A DNA stretch of 64,000 bases, taken from Paludibacterium paludis. GTDB lineage: Bacteria; Pseudomonadota; Gammaproteobacteria; Burkholderiales; Chromobacteriaceae. Under the pieces are notes generated by a model. It made no database searches, was not told the origin of the DNA, and was given only the letters and a program-made list of their open reading frames with translations. Position numbers and translations under genes: made by a program. The DNA lies in the NCBI RefSeq assembly GCF_018802605.1, contig NZ_CP069161.1, positions 1,860,001 through 1,924,000 on the forward strand, read 5' to 3'. The stretch's first letter is position 1. The number at the start of each line of letters is the position of its first letter. Positions 16,801-23,182 of the stretch are shown here, piece by piece.

Positions 16801-19800
16801 GATGGGGCGGTTGGTGAATGGTCAGATCGTCAAGGGCGACGGCGAGGCCGGCGTGGAGATCCTGTACAACGCGGCCGGGGAGCGCATCAAGGCGTCGTAC
16901 GCCGGCTCGGGTACCCAGGAGACTTACGGCTACAGCGCCGACGGTTATCTGGAAAACGTCTGGATCAACGGCCAACTGGCCGCCAGCCGCGACAACGACT
17001 TGCTGGGCCGTACCACGCGCTATCGCGCCTTCGCCTGGAACGGCGCCGGCAATCAGACCAGCCAGGTGACGTCCAGCTACGACGCCGACCATCGTCTGAT
17101 GCGGCAGGACAGCGATGGCACCATCACCACCTTCACGCTGATGAACGATGGCACCCTGGCCTCCAGCGCCCAGGTCGACAAGGGCGGGACCACGATCACC
17201 ACCACCTACGCCTACGACTGGTGGGACGAGGCAAAGCAGACCGACATCAAGATCCAGGGGAAAAACGACCAGGCGCCGAACTGGGCGCCGGGCTTCTCGA
17301 AATTGACTTATGACGTCAACGGCCACATCGCGACGTCGGAGGACGCGCAGCGTCATCTGCAGCGACGCTACGTCAACAATGCCCAGGGGCTGGTGCTGCA
17401 ACGCCAGGAATTCTCCGAGACGAAAGACGGCTACACGATGTTCAAGCGTCAGGCCTACTACTACCTGGATGGCAAGGAGGTGGGGGCGATTGGCGACGAC
17501 GGGCCAAGCCGTGTCGACTACGCCAGGGCGCTGGCGACCAAGGTGAACCGGCATCCCACCTATTACGAGTGGGATCCGATCGCCTCGGCGGACTTCGACC
17601 AGAACTACGAGCCGATCGGCCCGAACTACCCGCCGCAAAGCCCGGGCAGCTACACCCTGCGCGATGGCGATACCTTGCAAAGCATCGCGACGCTCCTGTG
17701 GGGTGACAAGACGATGTGGTACCTGCTGGCGGACGCCAATGGTCTGAGCGGCGGCGAAACGTTGGTGGCGGGGCAGGTGCTGAAGGTACCGAACAAGGTG
17801 ACGAATGTGCACAACACGAGCGCGACGTTCCGGGTCTACAACCCGGGCGAAGCGATCGGGGACACTTCGCCGACGCTGCCGGATCCGCCGCCGCCTCCGC
17901 AACGCTCAGAGGGAGGCGGAGGATGTGGCGGGATCGGCGCGCTCTTTGCCGCAGTGGTATCGGTGGTAGTGGGGACGTTTACGGGAGCATGGATGCTCGC
18001 TGGCGCGATCGGTTCGATCATCGGTCAAGGGGTCTCGATGGCGGTTGGCGAACAAGATCGTTTCTCATGGCGTCAGGTCGCCCTCAGCGCCATCGGGTCT
18101 GGCGTATCCGCGGCCATTGGCGGGGGAGTTCAGGCAGGCGCTTGGGAAAAGGTTGGCCGTGGCATGCTCAGCAATGCCGTGACGCAGGGAGTCGCGGTGA
18201 TGACCGGGCTGCAGAAGAAGTTTGACTGGACCGGTGTTGCTGGCGCCGGGCTGGGAGCCGGCGTCGCCTCCCAGATCAATCTGGGCAGTATCGAAAGCTC
18301 CTCCGGAGGAAGAATCGTTGCCGGAACGCTGAGAGGAGTTGTCTCGGGTGGTGTGCAATCGGTGGTTTCCGGACACACTCCTAATTGGGGAGCAATTGCC
18401 GTGGAGTCGTTCGGCTGCTCGCTGGGTAATACTCTCGTTGAGAGTCAGGTACGAAATCTTCGTCTGGAACGGTCGGGATATGAGCAGTTTAGGGAGGGTG
18501 AGAGTACGTATAGTATAAATGCCCTGCTGCGCGCAGGGTATCCGAAAAATGCGGAATTTATTACTTCACCTGTGGATGATAATGGGAATCCGCTGCAAAT
18601 TGGTATGCCAATTAATCTGGGCGAGATGAAGGTCTATGGAAGTGCGATACCGTATTCGCCACATAATTCATTATCTTATAGCGATGGAAATGGTACGCCG
18701 ATAATGGTGACAAGGGACGCCGTTTACTACGCGGATGGTGTCGAGGTGTTCAGTGATGATTCATCTGCAATGTTTGAGCGGAGACTTAATCTTGACCTTG
18801 TTTTGGATGATGGTCATTGGGACAGAGTTAAGCAGCGAGTCAGCTACCTTAATGATAAAGATAGCCAATTTTTTGGGTGGCTAACTAATTCAAATAATAG
18901 CATCACAAATGCTGAGCGCTATGAACTTGAATTGCTGAAGCGCATTGACATGGCTAACAGTGTTTCCCGATTTGAAAAGGGGTTTTTCGATGCTGCTACC
19001 ACTATGGCAAAGAGTTTGGATGCCCTGGGAGAGGACTCTCTAAATCGAGCTTTTTCAGGGATGGCTGGTGCGCTGAATATTAAAGGGAATGATGCCCCAT
19101 CGGCACGTAGTCCTCTGGTTCAATCTATCGAGCAACGCGGGTGGGGTAAGACCGCAATGAGTGTAGGTGAGTCAATAATCCATTCAGTAGTGGATGTTCC
19201 TCGCATACTGTGGCGTGGTAGTGCAGAGGAACAAGGAGCGCTTACTTTTGGAGTGGCGTCAACGGCCCTTGCTGCTCCTGTACGAATGGCTCGCATGGCT
19301 AGCTTGACCCGTGCTGGACTAGTAGAGGCGGAGACAGCCTCTGCAATTCGTGCTAGTGTTCCAAGCAGACCTGCAGGTCTTTTCCTGAATGAAGTCAGCA
19401 CAACTTGGCGCGGCCATGAAAATTCTGTTGTCGAACAGCTAAGATCAACGATTGGTGAAGATTTTGCGTCAAAAGTGTATTTGAGAGTAGAAACGGCTGG
19501 CGGTAAGACATACAGCATTATTCCAGACGGGCTTGAGCGATCCGGCAATTCCTTTATCGTGCACGATGCGAAGTTCAGTCAGGTTAGGGACTTAGTCAGT
19601 GCAACCCCCGAGCAGCTGCGAAGTACATTTACCATAAACCAGAAGCCTGCATTTGACGCCATTGCAGCAGGAGAGGCCAAAGTAATGCTGCTTAACTCGC
19701 AAGGTGGCAGAGCGTTACTTGGTGACGAATTTAGGGTTGGCATGCCAATTCAAGTGCAGCCTTCAATCAATCTGTATGTGAACTCTCCTGTAGGAGTTAT

Positions 19801-19819
19801 CAAAAGGACTTGGCCATAA
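4898..19819 (+). CDS. RHS-A: giant Rhs/YD-repeat polymorphic toxin with LysM module and nuclease-like tip
   Basis: About 4973 aa. The ATG at 4898 has a good ribosome site and gives the same MVSVVTGSGLGLHRG start as RHS-B. In order: a short N-terminus without signal peptide or PAAR domain; the VNAASGNLVLQHRDEFL Rhs entry motif (about residues 36-52); more than 2800 residues of YD repeats (YDAAGR-type) that form a shell in this family; two CBM-like inserts (about 1569-1741 and 1824-2001); a beta-rich repeated region (about 3160-3560); further YD repeats; a LysM module (about 4252-4299); a proline-rich linker and Gly/Ala-rich hydrophobic segment; and a low-GC tip from about 4510. The extreme C-terminus has PDG (D4877) and HDAKFS (D4890, K4892), which fits a PD-(D/E)XK nuclease fold. 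That toxin call is inference. An immunity-like gene follows at once. Confidence 0.85.
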   Translation: MVSVVTGSGLGLHRGVQGLVNGLGQWGAGVTGRGGERVQVNAASGNLVLQHRDEFLANGKVGAGVLRSYNSQGREVAGGNWRLGFARRVFGLTGAANTPGSEVWREGEDGAQVRYRYDASSGGYLGADEGGADDRLTLSADGTQWRWRDSDSGQSERYAAASGRLLAVTGSDGSETALSYGVDGQLVRIAGSGGERIDVVYDSAPGKGWRVSGLRTTLVENGVARTVTAARYGYDELDRLVSVTTDLTPDDDSVADGRVYVTRYGYDGTSNRLASLSQSDGSRLEFGYASVDGTWRLAEVRDVRGATDVRVTRFGYDAAQRVTQITDALGQVTRLVCDADGRVRTVSGADGQRLAEVAYDAAGRAETLTDAQGGVTRWGYGERGERVFEQDAAGRVVRRRFDPAGNLLSETQYAGAAGETAAGTAPADAAQTRYVYDAAESGRVRFGVSADGRVTEWRYDGQGREVARLRYLGGVTAAERDGDEAALAAWAARQAVGERVDTAYDARGLACRVTGYSRVDGAGNGVADGSETTVRYVYDAWGQRVQEIDGRGNAASYAYDGLHRVVLARDALGNATTTVYLDAAQRTEVTLANGLTTTTSYDAAGRVVAEARQAAGVELGTTTYRYDALDRLYEEVDASGRWRRYLYDGRGRRVGEVDGAGSLTAYLYDALDRRIVSYRFATAVDAARLTGRPESWTLAALAPARHAGTDQIALDFYDAAGRRVRSVEVTGSTVEYRYDAVGREVARRAYANRVSPSYVLWTGGKVYEAMMQATALPVSDLAMHRWAVPGQNEANDRVERRFYDGDGQLTGVLDGEGGLTEYRYDAAGRQVATVRYATACAAALRATGSLAALRPAATAADQVTRRFHDGQGRVVGELDAEGYLSEWRYDAAGNRVQTVRYATPARAGETLEACRPVASAADRGERIRYDALNREIERERQPDGLVVRTVYDRRGNRIREERVAGGDSRVTLARYDALGRLEAELGGEGAAALAELGATPEAAQVEAVWQRWGRRHQYDAAGRRVATLEPVGADGAVARTLSVYDAAGRRSATVNGLGEVTGYRYDALGQLVGETRYGTRLDAAALANLAPGSALPALPATGEADRVTGYYYVKGQLRGRVEGGATQIAYGYTAFGEVSSQDDMLSLAQVYRYDRAGRQVAQERDFRGQTRTATARRVDVFGRVVEERDAQGNVRRHAYDRLGREVQTEDATGGRRAVRYDAFGRVLSVVDALGQETRQVYDDATGSVTLIAASGVATRTERNAHGETVRVVDGEGRETVYRYDRDGRQVGVETAAGATCTRYDSAGQVFETVDTGGTVTRYAYDAAGRVLSRTVDPAGLALSTRYRYDAQGRTASVTDAAGVETVTRYDAQGRVSEVVVDPAGLALSTRYEYNARGDRIAVTTAAGTVRYAYDELGRRVAETVDPAGLALTTRYAYDANDNVVAVTGPDGAVTRHVYDGENRLSVSVDALGYVTRRVYDAAGRETETARLARPVSLDGLGAEPGAALMARLVSGPDDVVTRQAYDEDGRLVLRRDAAGSVTRYRYDAAGQLLSERRYARPVTEAGTVNRLVNGQFAQPDTQGVPAGWRYTFQGAGAASGIDFGGDWQLNGQPGEHTVYLKQSGRGEAGSEQRLAQRLDGIRAGQRYAFSVYTGAHRATASVAIVWYDAAGQRLGASADTAASRNTERLGGRTLGSYRQIVAEGQAPAGAVYAEAVLSKGNTADGQSDSYLFATRAVFEALPEDGERVADWTQAVRASAADQVAYKVYDAAGRVSLAVDAAGQATGFAYDAGGRLVATRRYAIPLAAETLAQAEQPAAPGPGRNQLANGLFGGVAGPGVPTGWRYRAVGATGQVGSGLSADWRVANGLPGENTVYLKQSGRGGDDALQELAQTVSGIQAGHRYAFSVYTGAHRATASVAIAWYDAAGRLLGRTAEDAAAQNRSQQPGGKSLAGYRRLVAQGDAPAGAVSAVVELRKGNTADGQSDAYLFATRAQFEELAAGGTVSDWNPRVLDGRAAWRPVPVDSAADRVSRTVYDAAGRPAYEIDAVGAVTRHDYDAAGREVRTVRYATPLSGNDPARVVADAARDRVEWRRYDAAGRRVQHGDAEGYVTAWRHDAAGRVTEETRYGGRAAEPAAGQTASVAGESVTRRWRYDAAGRTLEAVDALGGVTAFDYDAAGRVVRETRAGSVTRREYDGAGRVTRVRRGAAGQEIEVARYELDALGNRVREWDANRHLTQREYDAAGRVTRVTDAEGGVTRSEYDAFGNAVRVTDPRGQVGTFVFDAANRAVRHLDPEGWATSTEYDVFGQAVRITRHAVASVSGETPAPNARDAVTRLEHDALGRQTAITDAEGYTERLTYDAFGNKTGYTTKTGGVYRYQHDRAGRVVEETDPLGVVKRFEYDARGNRTAQIEAAGRAEQRTTRYGYDALDRLVSQRGDAVTTYSVAEGGPRQVIPSESYRYDAAGNRVERVDANGNVTRTAYDSLGRKVAERGADGALTRWEYDGAGNVTCERRYATAVGLAADGGVAEPADGAARETRYEYDGNNRLVRTIVPKQLVGRLDDSSGNYRLDETDLITTRRYDANGNVIQETDARGNSVRRYYDRRGNATLAIDAEGYVTAWRYDGNGKVTEQLRYAARPALPNPDGLSEAEIVARLTPGADDRISRYRYDRLGRVMEETQLNVAQGSVDSKGVLSERIAAVTTRYEYNGLGKVVRKIDGAGGVSDWQYDALGREVRRQEAGFTDFEGQVVRPTTDTEYDGVGNVVRSVRRGKDDNRESDDQITVNRYGAGGRLTSQTDAAGATTEYEYDAAGNVTRTRRARRQADGSRVTDTTSYRYDGANRQVERRDEATGMRFETRYTVYGEVAGKRTSPSGEGVWQEFAEYDTAGRVLKSNSGSGVTKGYVYDENGNATLVMESGGGGIDPADPERLGRDLRGMTLWQMLNDATLRKTVSVYDKRGQHIASKEQKITMARDAVRVEQWTSVKPQTGTAGTVTVGAATANTERPGRLAETGGVSVTAQRPVKVGVAVSGTAKEWFDYIPPYTVSYATTATVDVELPQAILQERDCAGLFVRVKFVGVRGEKTYKIAGGSGGNFLRWENGRFTTKIGIWIGMAKSRLVSEDDQIYGNVRYTVDLYKVAPDNSQSLLTTLANDTWCSLNRGAVLTSGVAGANLLHFTDQPQNASRLILQTRSLNSNTGWHQTEVPRFVTSAGPQSGWFAMDWSGWARGGYEYRYVSVNDAGEVLNAAHGTLQLNDQGPSVTLTGRDYVGGAGRAFVSDDGMVNVSELGAEVRSVRLRRRVPGGAWGGVETLPASPLPGWFRFNPYSAGFGQGAACEYQMELLDGNGLAIGKLLGRLTVGDPNSATSPVAYRDLPQVITIANQPLTAARGVIRYRLAGSNAPFQETALIKQGAGSFYWDATQLPADRLNLSAYEFEYQMFDSAERMVNRASGTLTLGMGGEQVGVSARGEALPSVLSFAPDAPQASTLVLSYRLAGGNGPFQTVRVPRHASGEFRWDAGALMPASGRLDFDYVYELEAAGGDTLKAATGEVMRTAGHFLLGADGTSTEPRLVIVGLVSNAATISRSQRYNAFGEVVQEIDGLGRVTDFAYSTFGKLLRKQDPETVITLENGSQQTLRPVTRYVYDGLGRALAAIDANGHTTTQAYLASGVNGTAPVAQEFHADGGNKTWGYDVFGNRRVSFDELARRTDYFYDQGNRLIRQDHARRSDGRRGYDLYDYDEAGQRIAHLSTTDGTEVLRDTTRFDSLGRVTGTMSAAGRATDYRTVWDSAIAGVGGQVGGGWRTIVTDANGRRRSDDTDSFGRRVGHVDLSGRNFVYRYNWAGKLYEQSGSSGQLIRFGYYQNGYLAQIDDKALNSLTTYEYDAEGNRTFEGYRRSTDTMDQSFQYAEITYDALNRVSEIRDPRFTTRYEYDAVGNRRRVWAYYHNGLNGHVQLQDNWYRYDAMNRFVVSMGRLVNGQIVKGDGEAGVEILYNAAGERIKASYAGSGTQETYGYSADGYLENVWINGQLAASRDNDLLGRTTRYRAFAWNGAGNQTSQVTSSYDADHRLMRQDSDGTITTFTLMNDGTLASSAQVDKGGTTITTTYAYDWWDEAKQTDIKIQGKNDQAPNWAPGFSKLTYDVNGHIATSEDAQRHLQRRYVNNAQGLVLQRQEFSETKDGYTMFKRQAYYYLDGKEVGAIGDDGPSRVDYARALATKVNRHPTYYEWDPIASADFDQNYEPIGPNYPPQSPGSYTLRDGDTLQSIATLLWGDKTMWYLLADANGLSGGETLVAGQVLKVPNKVTNVHNTSATFRVYNPGEAIGDTSPTLPDPPPPPQRSEGGGGCGGIGALFAAVVSVVVGTFTGAWMLAGAIGSIIGQGVSMAVGEQDRFSWRQVALSAIGSGVSAAIGGGVQAGAWEKVGRGMLSNAVTQGVAVMTGLQKKFDWTGVAGAGLGAGVASQINLGSIESSSGGRIVAGTLRGVVSGGVQSVVSGHTPNWGAIAVESFGCSLGNTLVESQVRNLRLERSGYEQFREGESTYSINALLRAGYPKNAEFITSPVDDNGNPLQIGMPINLGEMKVYGSAIPYSPHNSLSYSDGNGTPIMVTRDAVYYADGVEVFSDDSSAMFERRLNLDLVLDDGHWDRVKQRVSYLNDKDSQFFGWLTNSNNSITNAERYELELLKRIDMANSVSRFEKGFFDAATTMAKSLDALGEDSLNRAFSGMAGALNIKGNDAPSARSPLVQSIEQRGWGKTAMSVGESIIHSVVDVPRILWRGSAEEQGALTFGVASTALAAPVRMARMASLTRAGLVEAETASAIRASVPSRPAGLFLNEVSTTWRGHENSVVEQLRSTIGEDFASKVYLRVETAGGKTYSIIPDGLERSGNSFIVHDAKFSQVRDLVSATPEQLRSTFTINQKPAFDAIAAGEAKVMLLNSQGGRALLGDEFRVGMPIQVQPSINLYVNSPVGVIKRTWP
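9602..10120 (+). repeat. First CBM-like module inside RHS-A
   Basis: Encodes about 173 residues beginning NRLVNGQFAQPDTQGVPAGW, then VYLKQSGRG, RYAFSVYTGAHRATASVAI and KGNTADGQSDSYLFATRA. The pattern (NLVNGxF...GWRY...YxFSVYxxA...WYDAAG) resembles jelly-roll carbohydrate-binding modules. It interrupts the YD repeats and is absent from the equivalent place in RHS-B. A second copy is at 10367-10899. Confidence 0.6.
10367..10899 (+). repeat. Second CBM-like module inside RHS-A
   Basis: Second copy of the module at 9602-10120, with the same landmarks: NQLANGLF, GWRYRAVG, VYLKQSGRG, RYAFSVYTGAHRATASVAI and KGNTADGQSDAYLFATRA. A stretch near 10602-10660 is almost base-for-base identical to the first copy, which points to a recent internal duplication or conversion. 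Confidence 0.6.
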
Positions 19820-20487
19820 TGACTGTTATTGCCGTTCGTAAACTGGACAAAGCCATTTCTCAAGCATTGCTGGAGTGGCTATCCCCCCACGGCTTTATCG
19901 CTGCCGAGGGTGGGGGGGTGGAGCGTTGGTTGGGTAATCGCTATGACTTCATCGGTGCGGTGGTTAATCGTGTTGGGGGGCTGAATCGCATATCTCCGTT
20001 TGGACAGATGGGTTTTTCTGATAGGAAAAACATTTACTCCTATTTCATGTCTGACAACCCGCAGGAGTCCAGCAAGATTGCGGTTGATGTGCAATTGAAA
20101 TATGCGCACTTTGTGAAGAGCTGGACGACGGATATGCTGTGCCAAGAAATTGAGCAATTGGATGCTTTTTTGGCAGAGTTGCGGGTTTTTGTTTTTGAAA
20201 AACTATATCCTGCATTGCAGGCGTATGATTCACCAGAAAAGATACTCGCTGCGTATCTCAAGAAAAATGAGAAAGATCGACGCAGTTTTGATCCGCCAAG
20301 CTGGTTTGGGTTTAGTTCAGCGTTGACAGGTTTGATTCTGGCGCGCCTGTACTCCCCAGAGGATTACCCAGGCTTAAAGCAACGCTATGCGGGTGAGTTT
20401 GAGGGTCTGGATGAAGAAAAGCTTTCCCGGGGCAAACGACTGATCGCCTATCTGGATCAGCCAGGAGTGCTGCCACCGCTGAAATGA
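19819..20487 (+). CDS. Candidate immunity protein for the RHS-A tip
   Basis: A 222-aa protein starting at the ATG at 19819, which shares one base with the RHS-A stop (TAATG). It is low in GC like the toxin tip and unlike the GC-rich Rhs shell. I do not recognise the family. It has no signal peptide or clear membrane segment, so it is probably cytoplasmic. The sequence is rich in aromatic and acidic residues (for example DFIGAVVNRVGGLNRISPFG and YSPEDYPGLKQRYAGEF). Position and coupling argue for an immunity protein protecting against the RHS-A nuclease-like tip; this is inference from the standard polymorphic-toxin arrangement. The frame also offers a TTG at 19810, which I consider less likely. 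Confidence 0.7.
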   Translation: MTVIAVRKLDKAISQALLEWLSPHGFIAAEGGGVERWLGNRYDFIGAVVNRVGGLNRISPFGQMGFSDRKNIYSYFMSDNPQESSKIAVDVQLKYAHFVKSWTTDMLCQEIEQLDAFLAELRVFVFEKLYPALQAYDSPEKILAAYLKKNEKDRRSFDPPSWFGFSSALTGLILARLYSPEDYPGLKQRYAGEFEGLDEEKLSRGKRLIAYLDQPGVLPPLK

Positions 20488-20562
20488 TAATTTGCCCACC
20501 GGGCTGATAGGTATTTTTACATCTGTGGTTCGACCTTGGTCGAGGCTTCTGGCTTGCTGTAA

Positions 20563-20772
20563 CCGTACGGTGCAATTGTTCCAAACAGCGGGGCGACAAA
20601 TAGTGTCGTGGATTCGGAAGTCAGTGCGCTGCAACGTATTGCAGCGAATAACGCCGTCGATACTGGATCGGCTGCGCGCATGGTTCGCATTGACGAACTG
20701 GTGGCGAATAACTACAACCGCTTGCTGACTCAGGACTTGAGCACACAGGGCTATGTGTCGCATCCCGGATGA
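20563..20772 (+). pseudogene. Orphan coding remnant, possibly an old toxin-tip fragment
   Basis: An open stretch of 69 codons directly after an in-frame TAA, with no convincing start codon: PYGAIVPNSGATNSV..., then ALQRIAANNAVDT, RMVRIDELVANNYNRLLTQD and a TGA stop. It has the composition of real protein and sits where displaced Rhs C-terminal tips are often found. I do not recognise the family. Its last residues overlap the possible left end of the following insertion sequence. Confidence 0.4.
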
Positions 20773-21830
20773 TCATATAAGCAAACGCTTTTGAGAAACT
20801 TGCCATCGCCCGGGAAGGTATGGGTAGGCTTCTGCACGCCCTACAACAGCAACAACAATGATCGTCAAACTGCACAAACAAGCCCGCACAACGCCGGCTA
20901 TCCGCGAGGAAATTCGCAACGCAACCGGCACCTTGGCCGAACTGGCGGCACGCTTCAACGTCAGCATCCCCACCATCATCAAGTGGCGGAATCGTGACTC
21001 TGTTGAAGACCGCTCGCACACGGCCCATCGGCTGCAAACCCGGCTGACACCGGCCCAGGAGCACATCGCGGTCGAACTGCGCAAGTTGCTCAAGCTCGGC
21101 CTGGATGACCTGCTGGTCGTCGTGCACGAGTTCCTGAACCCCGACGTTTCCCGCTCCGGGCTGGACCGCTGCTTACGTCGCCACGGCGTAGGCAACCTGC
21201 GTGATCTAGAGTCCTCGTCCGCGCCGGTCAACCGCCTCAGCAAGCCATTCAAGGCGTACGATCCGGGCTACTTTCACATCGACGTCAAATACTTACCGCA
21301 GATGCCGGACGAAACATCCCGCCGCGACTTGTTCGTTGCGATCGACCGCGCCACACGCTGGGTCTTTGTGCAGATTAAGTCGAACAAGACGGCCCATACC
21401 GCCAGAGCGTTTCTAACCGCCCTGCAAAAGGCGGTGCCGTGCCATATCCGAACGATCCTGACCGACAACGGCAGTGAGTTCACCGACCGGCTGTTCAACA
21501 AGCAAAAGCAACCGAGTGGTGAACACGAATTCGATCTGCTGTGCACTGCGCTCGGGATTGAGCACCGATTGAGCAAACCGCGCACCCCGCAAACCAACGG
21601 GATGGTAGAACGCTTTAACGGCCGGATCAGCGACGTGCTGGCGACGCACCGCTTCGAATCCGGCAAGGACTTGGCCGAGACGCTGGAGCGCTATGTACTG
21701 CTCTACAATCAGCACTTACCGCAATTGGCGCTGCAACATCGAACACCGATTCAGGCCATGAAGGAGTGGCAAAAACAGCGCCCTGAATTATTCAAAAAGC
21801 GCGTTAGCAATCGTCCGGGACTGGACAGTT
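20753..21830 (+). mobile_element. IS481-type element, right end apparently lost
   Basis: The transposase core is intact, but I cannot find a matching pair of terminal repeats. The left boundary is a guess at a TGTGTCGCATCCCGGATG sequence; no reverse complement of it occurs after the transposase. Similarity to IS481 transposases appears to stop near 21830, after RPGLDS, and a foreign low-GC tail continues in frame. The right end has therefore probably been deleted or replaced. Confidence 0.45.
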
Positions 21831-22000
21831 ACTGCGCTGACCTTAAGCTGCGTGGAGCGACGGAATTGCTAGCTGTTTCCGAAAAGTGGATTGACTTCTA
21901 TTGGGAACGTTTGAGCAGCATTCCTTTTGATCAGCTTGAGCGGACTGCAAAGTCAGCGCCGAAACTTTCAAAATTGCTCATTGAATTGCTTGGAAAGTAA
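20858..22000 (+). CDS. IS481-family transposase with an unrelated C-terminal extension
   Basis: 380 aa. The N-terminus has a helix-turn-helix (TLAELAARFNVSIPTIIKWR, about residues 27-46). The integrase core carries the DDE residues in FHIDVKYLP, ILTDNGSEF and GMVERFNGR, and the typical end MKEWQKQRPELFKKRV is present. Homology to the family should stop near residue 325. The last 57 or so residues (ELLAVSEKWIDFYWERLSS, then FDQLERTAKSAPKL) look like the end of a different protein with lower GC. The likely explanation is that the element inserted into, or recombined with, a low-GC cargo gene such as an immunity gene and lost its own end. The transposase core looks intact, but the element may not be mobile. 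Confidence 0.85.
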   Translation: MIVKLHKQARTTPAIREEIRNATGTLAELAARFNVSIPTIIKWRNRDSVEDRSHTAHRLQTRLTPAQEHIAVELRKLLKLGLDDLLVVVHEFLNPDVSRSGLDRCLRRHGVGNLRDLESSSAPVNRLSKPFKAYDPGYFHIDVKYLPQMPDETSRRDLFVAIDRATRWVFVQIKSNKTAHTARAFLTALQKAVPCHIRTILTDNGSEFTDRLFNKQKQPSGEHEFDLLCTALGIEHRLSKPRTPQTNGMVERFNGRISDVLATHRFESGKDLAETLERYVLLYNQHLPQLALQHRTPIQAMKEWQKQRPELFKKRVSNRPGLDSYCADLKLRGATELLAVSEKWIDFYWERLSSIPFDQLERTAKSAPKLSKLLIELLGK

Positions 22001-22016
22001 GTAAGGCTGTGGCTGG

Positions 22017-22047
22017 TCGCAACTCTCGCTTACGACGAGAGTTGCGA
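22017..22047 (+). terminator. Perfect 12-bp hairpin after the transposase fusion
   Basis: Inverted repeat TCGCAACTCTCG / CGAGAGTTGCGA with a 7-base loop, starting 16 bases after the stop of the preceding gene. There is no T run, only TAAATAG. It may be a bidirectional terminator belonging to the original low-GC cargo gene. Confidence 0.45.
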
Positions 22048-22120
22048 TAAATAGTGTTCATGTTGAACGAGCTACATTAGCCTGACCGCGGCTTGGCATC
22101 GAAGGTCGGCGCATTTTCAT

Positions 22121-23182
22121 GGCTTTGTTGCATAACCCCGCACAAGAACGAGGGGCCTCTTTCCCAAGACGGATTTACCCCATCGCCGCTACCGCCACGG
22201 TCTTCGGGCAGCCAAGGGCGGTAAAGCGGTTCAACAGCGCCGCACGCACCTGAAGTTCCGCCACCTGTCGGTCAAAGGTGCGCGCCTTCACTCGGCTACC
22301 CAACCGCTTGAAACAGTGCATCTTCGTTTCCACCAGACTGCGGCGGTGATAGCCGCTCCAGCGTTTCCAGATTCGACGGCCCACACGCTTGCATGCCGCA
22401 ATCGCTGCATTGCGCACTTCGCTGCCGACAATTTTCGACTTCCACGCCTTGGCGTTCTTGCGCGGCGGAATCACGGGCATGATTCCCCGTTCAAGTAGCG
22501 CTGCGTAACTGCCCAGGGTGTCATACGCGCCATCCAGGGTCGCTGTGGCAATGGGCTCATCCGCCGGCAGCTGCATCAACAGCTCCGGCAGTATCGGTGC
22601 ATCTCCCACACCATTGCCCGTCACCTCGATGGCGCGAATTTCCAGCGTTTCAGCATCGATACCAAGGTGTACCTTGCGCCACTGCCGACGATACTCGGCA
22701 CCGTGCTTTTTACGTTTTCCATTCGCCTTCGCCGAGAAACTGGATGCCGGTGCTGTCGACCAGCAGGTGCAGTGGGCCGTTGCTGAGGCGATAGCCGATC
22801 TTGACCTGCAAGGTGCGCTGGCGACGGCATACGGTGGAGTGATCGGGCGCCGGTCAGTCGAGTCCGGCTAATAATTGCAGCAGGCTTTGCACCATGCCCA
22901 GACTCTGGCGCAATGGCAGATTGAACAGGCATTTGATACTCAGACAAAACTGAATAGCCCCGTCGGTGTAGTTGGCTGGCCGGCCGTTGTTGCCGGCAGG
23001 TTCCGCCAGCCACTTCAGTCTTTGTCGAGCCAGACCAGCAGAGATCCGCGTGCGGTCAGCGCTGCGTCGTCGTCATGCCAGTTGGTGGTCGTGTAGCGTT
23101 GCTTGGGCTTCTTGTTCTGATGTGCTGCGGTATTCATCGCCTTAGCATACCGCAGCGGGTGGCGGGGTTATGCAACAAAGCC
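22121..23182 (-). mobile_element. IS5-family insertion sequence with intact ends and a dead transposase
   Basis: The ends are a perfect 21-bp inverted repeat (22121-22141 and 23162-23182, beginning GGCTTTGTTGCATAACCCC). The 1062-bp length fits a small IS5-group element. The single reverse-strand transposase gene is broken by at least three lesions. I could not identify a convincing target-site duplication. Confidence 0.85.
22175..23137 (-). pseudogene. IS5-family transposase pseudogene
   Basis: Reading on the reverse strand from the ATG at 23137, the conceptual protein starts MNTAAHQNKKPKQRYTTTNW and ends ALGCPKTVAVAAMG. Three breaks are visible: a one-base loss near 23015 that brings TGA into frame where DKDMKWLAEPAG is expected; a nonsense codon at 22854-22856 (GLD-stop-PAPDHSTVC, where family members usually have W); and an extra base in the run of four T at 22715-22718, between FLGEGEWK and RKKHGAEYR. 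Some IS5 relatives use programmed frameshifting, but the stop codon plus two shifts makes a pseudogene much more likely. Downstream pieces such as LDGAYDT and SLVETKMHCFKRLG are intact. Confidence 0.85.

Noticed and set aside
22518-23096. Forward-strand open frames over the IS5 element
   Set aside because: They are antisense to the transposase remnant.
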